Assembly (NCBI GenBank): GCA_026874595.1
Contig: CM049320.1
Location: 21,151,714-21,215,713, forward strand
Reading direction: 5' to 3'
Source: Sipunculus nudus
Taxonomy: Eukaryota > Annelida > Sipuncula > Golfingiida > Sipunculidae
Length of the DNA: 64,000 nucleotides
The stretch's first letter is position 1. Each line of letters starts with the position of its first letter. A program made the position numbers and the translations under genes. Positions 34,836 to 45,140 of this stretch are shown in pieces. A model generated the notes under the pieces. The model saw nothing but the letters and a program-made list of their open reading frames with translations. It was not told the origin of the DNA and made no database searches.

Positions 34836-35377
34836 TGTTCTTACACTCTTTGTATGATAAATGATCTATAGGACAATTTAAAGAAACGACTAAGGATAAA
34901 GTAATACTGTAAACACTATACAATATGTTATGAGTGTATACTATGTACAGTTGCCTTGTTTGTTTAGTTTCAGTTACTGAAGCCGAATTATTATTTTGTT
35001 TGGTAAATGTCCTTTTACACTGCTATAACTGTTTCAAATTCTACATGACTGGTATTACTATGAACTGGTATAGACTGCAACAATTCGTGCACGCACGGCA
35101 TGTTTATCATCGGCCTTGATCCACGTTTAGATTAAGTGAACGTACCGGTAGCTTCTTTTGCAGACGGGGACTATAACTGGATACATTTAGTCACTGGACA
35201 TTAAATCTCTAGCCATAAGTTCAACATTCATCCCATGAACTCTACATGTTTATAAACATAGGTCTTACCTCATAATAATGCCCTCTTCCAATAGACCAAA
35301 ACATCCGACCGTGAACAGTTGACCTCATTAGTTCAAATAGCTTGCGCATGCGGGTCCTAATCATCGGGATATCCAGT
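34836..35377. repeat. Block paralogous to 57205-57720
   Basis: Shares long stretches with the 57 kb block: TTGTTTAGTTTCAGTTACTG, ATGAACTGGT, TTTATCCACGTTT-like, CATAGGTCTTACCT and GACCTCATTAGTTCAA, then the palindromic repeat at 35378. Both blocks keep a minus-strand donor-like AG then GTAAGA (35263-35269 here). A 32-codon ATG frame ending exactly at that donor here is broken in the other copy, so I do not call it a gene. Confidence 0.75.
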
Positions 35378-35550
35378 CAACACACAGGTTCCATCTGGAA
35401 CCTTGTATCAAATTATCGTCAGGGCACGAACCTTCAAGTGCCAGATGAAACCTCTTTACGGAGAAAAGAGTTCTAGATGGGACCATGGTTCTACCCAGAA
35501 CCGTATGGGTTCTTAAAAGAACCATCAAGAACCCTTTTTTCTTAGAGTGT
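35378..35550. mobile_element. Palindromic GGTTCT/AGAACC MITE-like repeat, copy 3
   Basis: Ends with CCCTTTTTTCTTAGAGTGT, the inverted counterpart of the left end of copy 2. Inside are AGGTTCCATCTGGAACCT, a strong palindrome, and several GGTTCT/AGAACC mirrors. It lies at the junction with the TIR element that starts at 35551. Confidence 0.7.
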
Positions 35551-35902
35551 AAGCTGCGTTTACTGGGCGCGCGGTATGCGATATTCGGAGTGCGGCAGCA
35601 GAACGCGGAATGCGAAATGCGATATGAAATCGCATAATGCATTTACTGTGCGGGCGGTAAAACACTGCGATATAGGCCCGATGATGTCAAATCCCAGTAG
35701 GTCATGCTGCTTCTGTAGTTAATGCATATGTCAACCAGAGCCCTTGCGCGCTATTTCACGCGGGGGGTCGGATCCAGTTTTTCCCTGAGAAATCATTTTA
35801 CCGCTTGTGATATGCCGCGGGCCCGGTAAACGCTTTTTGATAAAATAACTAAGCTTTTTGCATACCGTTTACCGCATACGGCACGCCCGGTAAACCCCGC
35901 TT
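35551..35902. mobile_element. GC-rich TIR element (MITE), 352 bp
   Basis: Left end AAGCTGCGTTTACTGGGCG and right end (read inverted) AAGCGGGGTTTACCGGGCG agree over about 30 bp including GTATGCG. The inside is unusually GC-rich for this window and repeats TGCGATAT, GGAATGCG and related motifs. No coding frame. I see no clear target duplication and cannot place the superfamily. The 57 kb paralogous block keeps only a faint TTACCGTGTTTACT trace at the same place. Confidence 0.65.
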
Positions 35903-37634
35903 AAGACAACTGCCAAGTGTTAATCCGAGATATTGAGCCTTATATGACATCACGGACTATTAGGGCGTGCTCTTCTTATTAACACTAGTATTATTTTAGA
36001 AAATAATAATTATAAGCTACATGCAACATCTATAACATCATAATAATCTTCTTTATCCTCCGTGAAAACAATTCCGGTTTCCGTGTATTACTCCAAGCAA
36101 AAGCGATTGAGCGATAATAAGGGTTGAGATCCCATGTAGAGATGAACATGCGAGGAAAAATGATTTGAAATATATTAAGTTTAATATCAATCAACGCATT
36201 ACAAACATCCAAACAGTCTGCGTAGTAATTAAAGCTCTTTTTTAAATTAGCTGAATAAACTCAGAGATAAACCGTTACGTCACCTGATCGACAAAAAACG
36301 ACAAATAAGCCACATAAGCATTTGCAATAATATGGGCATTATCTCACTTCATTTGTGCTTTTTGTCCGAATACAAAAGTGCCCAGCAAAACCGTCCTCGC
36401 TCATGGCTTTACTCTCTAACACATTTTGAATACGTTGATATTGTTCTGTGTATGAGTAAACACAATCCACGAGTCTGATTACCATACCAAGACCATATGA
36501 CCTGAGGTCAAATCTCGCGCATGCCGGGTAATTTCCGAACAGGAAGAAGTATCCTAAAGGAAGAAACAGGGGTTAAAAACTTGGAAAAGTTTGTTTTGTG
36601 AAGTCTTTCGGTACCGACACCAGGTGGCACGTTATGTTTATATTTTTCACTATTGATCGTGCCCGTTGCACGCTTATTTCTCCACTTGTTAACAAGAGTC
36701 TGAAAACGGGTTAAGAACGAAATATTGGCATATACCGTAATATAGTATGGAACAATCAATATTTCGTGTGTATTTGTAGGTGAACAGGTCCCTCTGAAGT
36801 GGGGAATGTCAAGGTTTTTACTGATGATGATGATAGACTTTTGTTTAAAGTAATACATTTAATTATCCAACAAATTTGCATCTGCGTAAACATATTCCAG
36901 AAAAAGAATCAGCTCATAGAAATATGTTTGCAGATACAAATTCCACTGAAAAGTCTCGGAGCCGAGTCGAATACTTGTTTTCTTATATCCTTCATGTGGC
37001 TTATCAGCTTTCTGTGTATTTGACCTGGTTGTCTGATAAATCAAATCACGGTGTCCTGATTCAAAAAGGGTTTAATAGATACTCCTGTCAGACCTGACCT
37101 GATTGACCTATCCAGGATTTTATTTTCAACCCCAAGATCGTTTTCACTGATGTCGTTACATAAAGACAGACCTTCAAAATGCTCTTTTAATTAGCTCATC
37201 GCTGTTTATTAATAGAGGAGTCACGACTTTGAGTGATAACGCTGTTTCTCTTTTTGACTGATGTCACCTTTAAGAAACCCGGTCAGTGAGTTACCGCTAT
37301 CTATTCGTGGTCTCACCATAACCTCACAGGCCCCTACGAATAATCTCGTTCCACTGACTCTCCCGGGTTGAAAATAAATGGAATGATAGCACCAAAAATA
37401 TTTGAGGGTTTTAGGAATGTCATGGCGTTTAGGGAATATAACACTGATAATGACAGCTTGAGAGTAATAGCATAAGGCCCTGTGCTAATCCATTAACAGT
37501 ACTGAAAGTAAGAGCCACAGACCGGGCTCTTCAGCTGGCCAACAAATGGTCCTGAAGTCCCACCTGTTCCTTCAAAGTGACAGGTATTTGTAGCCAGCTA
37601 TTAACCTACATTTTATATAGACATTCATATACAC
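35903..37634. other. Unique DNA with GC-balanced islands; weak exon candidate
   Basis: At 36554 the minus strand has a very good acceptor (CCCCTGTTTCTTCCTTTAG). The frame after it, entered with one upstream base, stays open for about 70 codons to a TAA near 36340, but no strong donor or known domain is seen. Repeat-free GC-balanced sequence at 37100-37580 may be regulatory. Confidence 0.35.
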
Positions 37635-37960
37635 AGGAGCTCCAGTTTCTTAAAGTCAGCTATGCACATGCCTTATCTGTAGAATTTTTGTGATTTCTTG
37701 ATTACTGTCCGTACATAATAATAAACTGTAGGTAATTCCTGTTAAAAAAAGTTAAAAACTCCATGTGCATATGTATGAACTTGTTTATCTGCAAGCTGTA
37801 AGTCAACGCAAAATGTTGACAAAACGAAAAATTAAACATGTAACCTAAGGTGCTTTGTTGCATATGTGCGGGAGTTAAAAACGCCCTCTGTTTTATCTGC
37901 TTGCCGCCAGATGTCCTTGTTAAATGTGTTTGAATTATTTGGCGGGCTTCCACATGCTAT
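37635..37960 (+). repeat. Dispersed repeat D, copy 2
   Basis: Same order of phrases as 20095-20470: CAGCTATGCACATGCCTTAT, CTGTAGAATTTTTGTGATTT, AACTGTAGGTAATTCCTG, TTGCATATGTG, GCCAGATGTCCTTGTT. Diverged, non-coding. Confidence 0.7.
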
Positions 37961-38184
37961 AGATTCATGGATGTAAAAAAACTAACAAATTGTGGGAGTC
38001 GGGATCAGCGTTCTTTGACCTCCATGTGTAAAAGTTTCAAGGGATTACGTTAAGTTAATTGAAATCAGATATCAGAGTAGGCTCCTTAATGGGAAAAATA
38101 GATAGTCACATTTGCGTCTTAAAGAAGAAATAAAGAGGAACACAGACATGAAAAAATACGGAGATAAGAAGATGCATTACATTA

Positions 38185-38460
38185 GGCCAAAGAAAAAAAG
38201 GTATGGTTCTCCGGCACTTCAGAAATCAGTGCGGGCGAGCGATATTTCATTGTATGTTTCGATAAAAATGTCAAATGATCAGGGAAAAGCGGGAAACAAA
38301 AGAATTTTATGGCAAAACAGGTTAAAGCATACATAACAAAGGAAATATTATCAAAATTGTATTATTTTATATACTTGAAAGACGATAAACAGTTTTGCTA
38401 CAAGGGGTTAAAATTGATGCGGGCGGTGCATGAGAACCATACCTTTTTAATTTTTTGGCC
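38185..38460. mobile_element. PIF/Harbinger-like MITE, copy 1 (276 bp)
   Basis: Begins GGCCAAAGAAAAAAAGGTAT and ends ATACCTTTTTAATTTTTTGG then CC; the ends are inverted. Flanked by TTA on both sides (38182-38184 and 38461-38463), the three-base target preference of PIF/Harbinger. Internal CAGTGCGGGCGAGCGATATT and TGATGCGGGCGGT phrases are shared with copies at 40214, 46841 and 58632. Too short to encode a transposase. Confidence 0.75.
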
Positions 38461-38599
38461 TTATACGTAAGCCTATTTACACCCGTCACGCAGTGGTTAT
38501 GCATTGCAGCCGTTCTGTATCTCCTTTGCTTTTGCTTTGTAAAGCAAAATGTTCCGGGTAAAGATTTGTTTAATCCATTAGTAGCGTTGCCTACATCTG

Positions 38600-38601
38600 C
38601 A

Positions 38602-38653
<52 letters not shown>

Positions 38654-38662
38654 TATATATAA
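38600..38662. repeat. (TA)n-rich microsatellite
   Basis: Interrupted TA run. The flanking short Ile-Tyr frames are artefacts. Confidence 0.9.
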
Positions 38663-40210
38663 TCCGGCCTTTCCACTCAGTAAAATTGGTTTATCTTTGA
38701 TGACTCCATTACGGCTTTCATGTGCAAAGTCCCGCATACAGTAAAAGTTATCAACTTGATGAAAGGAAAAGACATAATCATGATGTCGACGCACGTAGAT
38801 ACAGCAGGACGTCACGTGGGCTGAACGAGAGGGTCTTCTTTGATCTTCCCTACCTCATAGAGCTCCATTGTCGGAATTATTATGAAGAAAATACACCGCG
38901 ATAGTGAAAGACTACCCAGGAGTAATTAAGTATAGAAATCACGCCGCTCCAATGTCACTGGTAAAAAATCTTGAGCATGGAAAGAATGTATTGATCAAGC
39001 GCGGATGATGTTAGTCCGTAAAAGACACAGTAAGTCGGATTTCAGTGTTAGATTCATACTTTATTTTTGTTTTATGTATCTGTACTTTTATCTGAAGTAA
39101 ATCTGTTAATACCTTTGAAACAAAATAGATAAAATTGTTTTGGCATTAAGCAAAACCAATTTTTGAAAGAATTACAATGTCTTTCTAATTAGAAATTTTA
39201 GAACGAAAACCTTAGATTGCATCAACAAACGAAACGGTGTTTTTTATCCACGTGTTTTGCATTATATTAATGCCATAAGGCTCAGGTGACAGACTGTTTC
39301 GGTGAACTTGCACGTTGTGGCAGTGATCGCCTGCTGTGTTCAGGGCCAATGAGTCGCATTGCCGTGTTGTGTCCCAATTAGAAAAGAGAGGGCTTCCATA
39401 AAGAATCACCGTTAAGGATAAGGTAGATTAAATTTTTCTCACATTTATATTTCAAATATAAAAAAAAATTCAATCTTGCATTTGGTCTCGAATACCCAGT
39501 GCCATTTGCGACGACAAGCTTCGCATATGTTGTGGGAGAGGCTGATTGTCATAATCATTAGATGTTAAGTCTGTTTTAGTATTTGTGATAAAAACAAATG
39601 TGACAGAAATGTATAAGTTAAACAGACACATAAATATCCCGGTAGATAGTATTTTTTCCGTAGCAGCAATGAACCTTGAATTCAAGGAGAACAGCCTCTT
39701 TGTAACAAAATAAGGATATATATCGTATTAAATCAGGACGGCTTTCCGGTCAGGGAGCACTGGCTTTCTATCTAACAAACCTCCTGATAACGTCTGTAGT
39801 GGTTCATTATGTTTCCAGGTGATTGGGCAAAAAGATACTGACATGTGTAACCTTTTTGGTTTTCTTTGGTTGGGGAAATTTTCTCTCGTGAATGTATACG
39901 TAATCTGGTGTAACCATGGCTTTGAGTGATGGCAGCCTTTCACTTTTACTCTCATATTACTTCTTTTTTTAAACGATTAATGCGTGGTCGTCTGACATCG
40001 CCGTGACACCTGATGGCCGGCTTCGTGAGAAGCATCCAACTTTGGCCCCAGGGTGGATTTCTATTTCAATATCTCAACGCCAAATGCGGATATATATGAA
40101 TGATAATATAGCCACAGTAACCGCAGGTCAGGCACCGCGGGTTTTCGTGGATATGGATAACAAAGCAGATGGGTAACGAGACTGTCAATATGGCGGCCTG
40201 TTTTTTTAGG
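38663..40210. other. Unique DNA, no gene recognised
   Basis: Several short open frames on the minus strand (39212-39955) show no domain or splice context. Nothing else is supported. Confidence 0.4.
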
Positions 40211-40213
40211 TTA

Positions 40214-40558
40214 GGCCAAAAATAAAATAAAAGGTATGATTCTCAGGCACCGCCCGCGTCAATTTTAAACCCCCGCATCAAACATTTTTACTTTGATTTT
40301 CAATAGAAACTTGCCAATTTTAGCTCCAGTCGCTTGAAAATTTCTTTCATGAAGATGAAAATCGTACAATTCTGATAAAATTTCCTTTGTTAGTGCCTTT
40401 ACTTGTTAAGCGAATTAAGTCTGTAATTATCATGTTTTCCTGTATCATTTAACATTTTCATCGAAACATATAAAAAATTATAAATAAAAAAAAAGCCGCC
40501 AACCCGCATAGATTTCTGAAAAAAAGTCTCTGAGAACCAAATATTTTTTTATTGTGCC
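40214..40558. mobile_element. PIF/Harbinger-like MITE, copy 2 (345 bp)
   Basis: GGCCAAAAATAAAATAAAAG at the left and a TTATTGTGCC right end, flanked by TTA at 40211-40213 and 40559-40561. Next to the ends lie a GATTCTCAGGCACC and an inverted CTCTGAGAACC phrase. Internal GCCGCCAACCCGCATAG and CCCCCGCATCAAA match the other copies. Confidence 0.75.
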
Positions 40559-40561
40559 TTA

Positions 40562-41160
40562 ACAGTATCTTTTCTTTTAAAAACCCACGTGTTGTTCAAC
40601 ACAACTAAAAAGACCAACTCTAGACCGAGGGTACAAATCAATGACCACGATCTAATATTACTTCTTTGTGTTCATCTGCAACCATTAGCAATGTCTTTAC
40701 ACGGACACAGTCGTATAATCTAATAAGGAGTTACATTTCTCTGCTTGTTCTCATGGCTTTTATGTCATACTAGTTATAGACAGATGAGAGGACGGTCTGA
40801 TTTATTATGATTCAGGATTCTGAATAATGCTCAGGTGGATGAGATCAATGTGTTGATTTTGTCTGGAAAAGAGTTACCCTCCCTCCAAGAGTACCATTAA
40901 CGTTTTATTAAAGCCATATAAAGCTTCATCAATATCACGTATTCCTCAAGGAAAATGTAACTTTGTTATAAATTAGAAAAAGGGTGTTATTTCATTTTAG
41001 TAATAGACAAACAACATCCGTTGTGTTCTCTGGAAGTATTTCTAGCATTAATAAAATACAAGGAATAATAGTCCATGAACAGAAACGTTCAGGCCGTCCA
41101 AAAGAGGATCTCCGAACCTTCCGATTCTGCGTAAGCCTGAGTTCCTATATCCTTATGCAG
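40562..41160. other. AT-rich unique DNA, nothing recognised
   Basis: No supported gene or repeat. Confidence 0.4.
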
Positions 41161-41163
41161 TAC

Positions 41164-41164
<1 letters not shown>

Positions 41165-41222
<58 letters not shown>

Positions 41223-41250
41223 ACCAACTTAAAAAAAGACATCGTAGGTG

Positions 41251-41288
<38 letters not shown>
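41165..41288. repeat. Two long (TA)n microsatellites
   Basis: TA runs at 41165-41217 and about 41256-41288, separated by a short unique stretch. The second abuts a transposon-like end. Confidence 0.95.
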
Positions 41289-41291
<3 letters not shown>

Positions 41292-41448
41292 TAAAACCCC
41301 CCGAGTAACGACCACCTCAGTTAAGCGATCACCTCAAAATAGCTACACCTTATTTAATGTCGCAGTTCATTTATGCTCAATATATCAGACTTCGCTTTGG
41401 TGACCACCTCGAAAATGTGACCGCTCTATCGAAGTCGGTGGTCGTAAT
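41289..41448 (+). mobile_element. Tc1/mariner- or pogo-like MITE fragment
   Basis: Starts CAGTAAAACCCCCCGAGTAA then CGACCACC right after TA, the style of pogo/Tc1-mariner terminal repeats. It ends about 155 bp later with GGTGGTCGTAATTTCAA, a partial inverted match. GACCACCTC and GCGATCACCTC phrases recur inside. Non-coding; the exact ends are uncertain. Confidence 0.45.
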
Positions 41449-41461
41449 TTCAATGTTTCAC

Positions 41462-41475
41462 TCTCTGTCTCTCTC

Positions 41476-41552
<77 letters not shown>
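41462..41552. repeat. (CT)n then (TA)n compound microsatellite
   Basis: Polypyrimidine CT run at 41462-41516 followed by TA repeats to about 41552. Confidence 0.95.
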
Positions 41553-41554
<2 letters not shown>

Positions 41555-42267
41555 TGGCAAACTCCGTGGCTCCGATCGTGACGTTATCCAGTGTTTATTG
41601 TTTGAGGAAACTTGGGGGTCTGGAGCCTAGCGTTTTACCCCCTCGACTGTCCAGGCCCATGTAATATACAAATAGTGTCTTATTCATTACACTTAAATGA
41701 CAAAATTCCTCAGGCACAGTGTACCCAAGTCCTTTGATCTGCGCATGCGCCGGTATAAGTGATTAATTTCTTATGCTTAGGTCGTGTGATCTTTTTTTTC
41801 TGTTTGACGTAACCCTCAGTCTGTTGCCCGTGGGATGCAGAGTGTATCTCTCCATCAGTGCATATTAGCTCGGTAATCGTTGTCTTTTAAAGCAACGATG
41901 ACCTTCAAGTTTTCGCGTGTCTGCCTTACAGATCCCCGTAAGTGGAATAAACTTGGGTTCTCGCCAGCAGATGCTCGTTCAACGCGTTTGATCCCCAATC
42001 TAATCCATTAAAACAGGGCTTTTTGTCAATGAAGCGGAAGAACTTGGCGTGCAGTAAAACACGCTCAGGGACATCGGCAAAACTTTAAGCTCTCTTAAAC
42101 TTGTTTTCCCTCTCAGACGGAATAAGAAATATAAATTGTGTATCATTAAAACTGCTGTGTCTGACTTAGAAAAGTGACCCTTAACTGTTTAGCGGACTAT
42201 TATGGTATACACAAGACGAGCGCCTACACCTTCCGTATTTGGCAAGATTTGATTGCATAGCTAAAAA
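41553..42267. other. Unique DNA, no gene recognised
   Basis: GC-balanced in parts (about 41560-42080). No supported exon. Confidence 0.4.
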
Positions 42268-42524
42268 TCTACATTCTATGGAATGCAAGCCTCCGCCTTG
42301 AGGGCGTCCCTATTGTGGGATGGTGCTAAAACCGTGTTTGTATTCACTTATTCGGCCCATACTCCCAGGTTCATTTGTGGATAAGTGTATATAAAATTGT
42401 GATGTTCTTACCAAATCAAGTGCCGATGAAATATATTGATATAAACAAAACTAATAAATTGTCTGAGGTGGGATCAGCGTTTATTTTATAGGTTTCCGTT
42501 CAGTATTGCGTGTTTTAAACAAAC

Positions 42525-42555
<31 letters not shown>

Positions 42556-42640
42556 AACACACACACGAACGGGGATGAACGCATACCCTCCTAACGCGGG
42601 GTGGGGGGGCGGGGGCGGGGGGGGGGCGGAGGAAAATCTA
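42268..42640. mobile_element. GCCTCCGCC-ended MITE-like repeat, copy 2
   Basis: Left end ATTCTATGGAATGCAAG then GCCTCCGCC, as in copy 1. Right part GGGGATGAACGCATACCC then TCCTAACG and a run of G-rich sequence ending GGCGGAGGA. Between them lie a TGGGATCAGCGTTT phrase also seen at 38000 and an expanded (CA)n at about 42524-42565. The G-rich expansion (42598-42630) distorts the right terminus. Confidence 0.65.
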
Positions 42641-43804
42641 TTGTCTTTGGTACCTAAAATGTAACCTTCTACTGTTAATATATAAACATATTTATTTTAC
42701 ATGGACTAACATATAGTTATTATAACTAACCGAGGCACTCTCCATGCCTCGGGTGGTGGCGTTCGGTAATGTCGAGAGGAAACCGGAGAACCCGGGCAAC
42801 TACAAACCACTTACTCTTCAGGAGATTACTAAGACACAAACAAGACAAGCACCCACAACCTCCCTGCGTTCAAACTCATCGCATTATTATTTTCAGTTCA
42901 ACATTTTACATTTAACAAAAAGCACAAGTTCTTTGTGGTAACGGCTGAAACTTTTGCAAACACACAACAATGGTTGATGAGGCTAGAAGGCATGTAATGT
43001 AAATAGAAAACATATGATGTAACTACTAAGAGTGTCAGAAGTTTTACGAAATCTAGGTTAAATCTGACCAGTAATTTAATAATTAAATAATTATTAATTT
43101 TCAATAACACATATCGCTCAGACTGGAAATTCCTTTTAATATGTTGAAATATGGTAGCGAATTTCAATGATTGAAGAAAATTAGAAGGGACTTTCCAGGT
43201 CTGTTCCAATATCTGACGTTTGTTAAATAAAGATAACCCCTTGCACCTTTTATAAAAACAGGCCAGAAAACGCAGATCCAACCCGTTTATAACATGTGGG
43301 TCACCTGCAAACATTATCTAAATTTTTTCAACAAGGACATCTGGCGGCAGATCAGGTGATCCAGATTTTGCAAAGGGCATTATACAGCTATTGACCTTAC
43401 AACGTTCGCACATATATAACTAACCACCTTAAATTACGTGGTCAACACTGGCACAAATACCGTGTTTACTAACAACTTGTAGATGATTTAGCTCATACAT
43501 CCGTAACAGATGTGTTATATGAACTATTCTGAACCAGAATCGTACAGTTCATATACAGTAGGCCTACGCAAAGTATGCAAGCTATCACATTAATTCTACA
43601 ATAAAAGTTAGTGGAATAAATCTTGCTTTAAAACTGTCGTCGTCGCCAATATAATCTCGCGCCTATTCTGGACTCAATAAGCGGGAGGCCACAGCACATT
43701 TAAAACACCTTTAGGCCACTTTCATTTCCAAATTAGCCTGGACAGCCTAGAATCACTCGGGTAAGTGACCTTTTTATGACATACATAATGCATAAAGCGC
43801 TCAC
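42641..43804. other. AT-rich DNA, no gene recognised
   Basis: A 138-codon minus-strand frame at 42898-43314 is AT-driven, rich in Phe/Leu/Ile/Lys, and has no recognisable domain or splice support. I do not call it a gene. Confidence 0.4.
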
Positions 43805-43857
43805 TTGGGACGCTTCCTGTATTAACATACGGTGGTAGCTGTATTAGTGATTGTGGA
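43805..43857 (-). CDS. Possible upstream exon, 53 nt, phase-matched to exon A
   Basis: Minus-strand segment between an acceptor (ACAGTATTTTTTCTTAG) and a moderate donor (CCAA then GTGAGC). The one open frame reads PQSLIQLPPYVNTGSVP and leaves one base (A). That base would complete an Arg codon with the GA that opens exon A at 34158. PPYVNT has the YxN form of a Grb2-type SH2 ligand, in keeping with the tyrosine-rich tail predicted downstream. The implied intron is about 9.6 kb. The exon is short and could easily be chance. Confidence 0.28.
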
Positions 43858-44304
43858 CTAAGAAAAAATACTGTAATCGAAATACCTCAGAAAACGCATC
43901 ATATATCCTCGATGAAAGTCAAACATGCATAATTCAAACTTGATAAGAATAAAATGTAATAAAAATATCTACTACTAATACCACTACTATTACTAATAAT
44001 AATAATAACCCAAACAGCAACAACAGCAACAACAAAAAGAATAATAAAATATTGTTTCAAAAGCGCCTAATTCATATTCTTCAAACGTGCTTTTATTGGT
44101 TGACTGTATAGTATATGACTGACTGTGTCTATTAAGAATATAAAATAATCAAATATATATATATATATATATATTAAAAATATATTTATGTTTTTAGGTT
44201 TCTGAAAAATGAAAATCATTTTGGTTATTGTTATAAATAATTGTATGAAAATACTTTTTATAATGCCTGTTGACATTTTTGGCTTGAAATAACTGGTTCC
44301 CTTA

Positions 44305-44364
<60 letters not shown>

Positions 44365-45067
44365 ATAAACACATGCCCATAAGGACTCTACTACAACTGC
44401 TCTTATAAGTCTGTAATTATACTCATAAACTAAAACTACTAAATGTATATTGTCTAAAAAATCCCATTTGTTGGATTGTTAAGGAAAATAATTCAAAAAT
44501 TTATTCTTTGTAGCTGTCGCTATCAAAGTCAAAACATACACATACTAATATACCTGTAGTTCATATTAAAACATCATCTAACGATAGATAAAATGTCTCT
44601 TTAAATCAACAAAGACTAACACACACACACACATATATATATATTGTGTGTATTATATATTATGTGTATTTATATCATATGTTTACTGCTGATATGTTCA
44701 CTGCTTCCATGACCCTATTAATAATCAGTTTAATATGCTAATTGAGCATCCTGGTACATATCTTTGTATTATATATAAACATTAAACAACTAATAACCTC
44801 TTTCCCCTGTTATATTCCAGTATGGCACGTGTACCCCGACCAAGCCTATTGTGCCCCCGAGGACAATAGGATCAATGTCAGTGTTACACGTGCTCTCCCC
44901 CCCCCCCCCCCCCCCCCCAAATCGCACAAAGCATAATCTCGTAATCCCGTAAAGTCTTGGCTTTTCAAACCACGCCGTTAGCTTCATTCTAACCATATTC
45001 ACCTGATGATCGGGTCGCATCCCGTGAAACAGACTGTTGTGAATTTAAAGGGGTTGTTTTTCTACAG
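43858..45067. other. AT-rich DNA with microsatellites, no gene
   Basis: (TA)n runs at about 44154-44174 and 44309-44361, short (CA)n near 44620, and a 22-base poly-C tract at 44897-44918. Nothing coding is supported. Confidence 0.5.
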
Positions 45068-45069
45068 AG

Positions 45070-45137
<68 letters not shown>
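45068..45137. repeat. (TA)n microsatellite
   Basis: One of the longest pure TA runs in the window, about 70 bases. Confidence 0.95.

Positions 45138-45140
<3 letters not shown>

Noticed and set aside
35269-35364. 32-codon ATG frame ending exactly at a minus-strand GTAAGA donor
   Set aside because: Its outgoing phase does not fit exon A, leads to a stop in exon B, and the paralogous block at 57 kb does not keep the frame.
42898-43314. 138-codon minus-strand frame
   Set aside because: AT-driven composition, no domain, no splice or promoter support, no repeat partner to compare.
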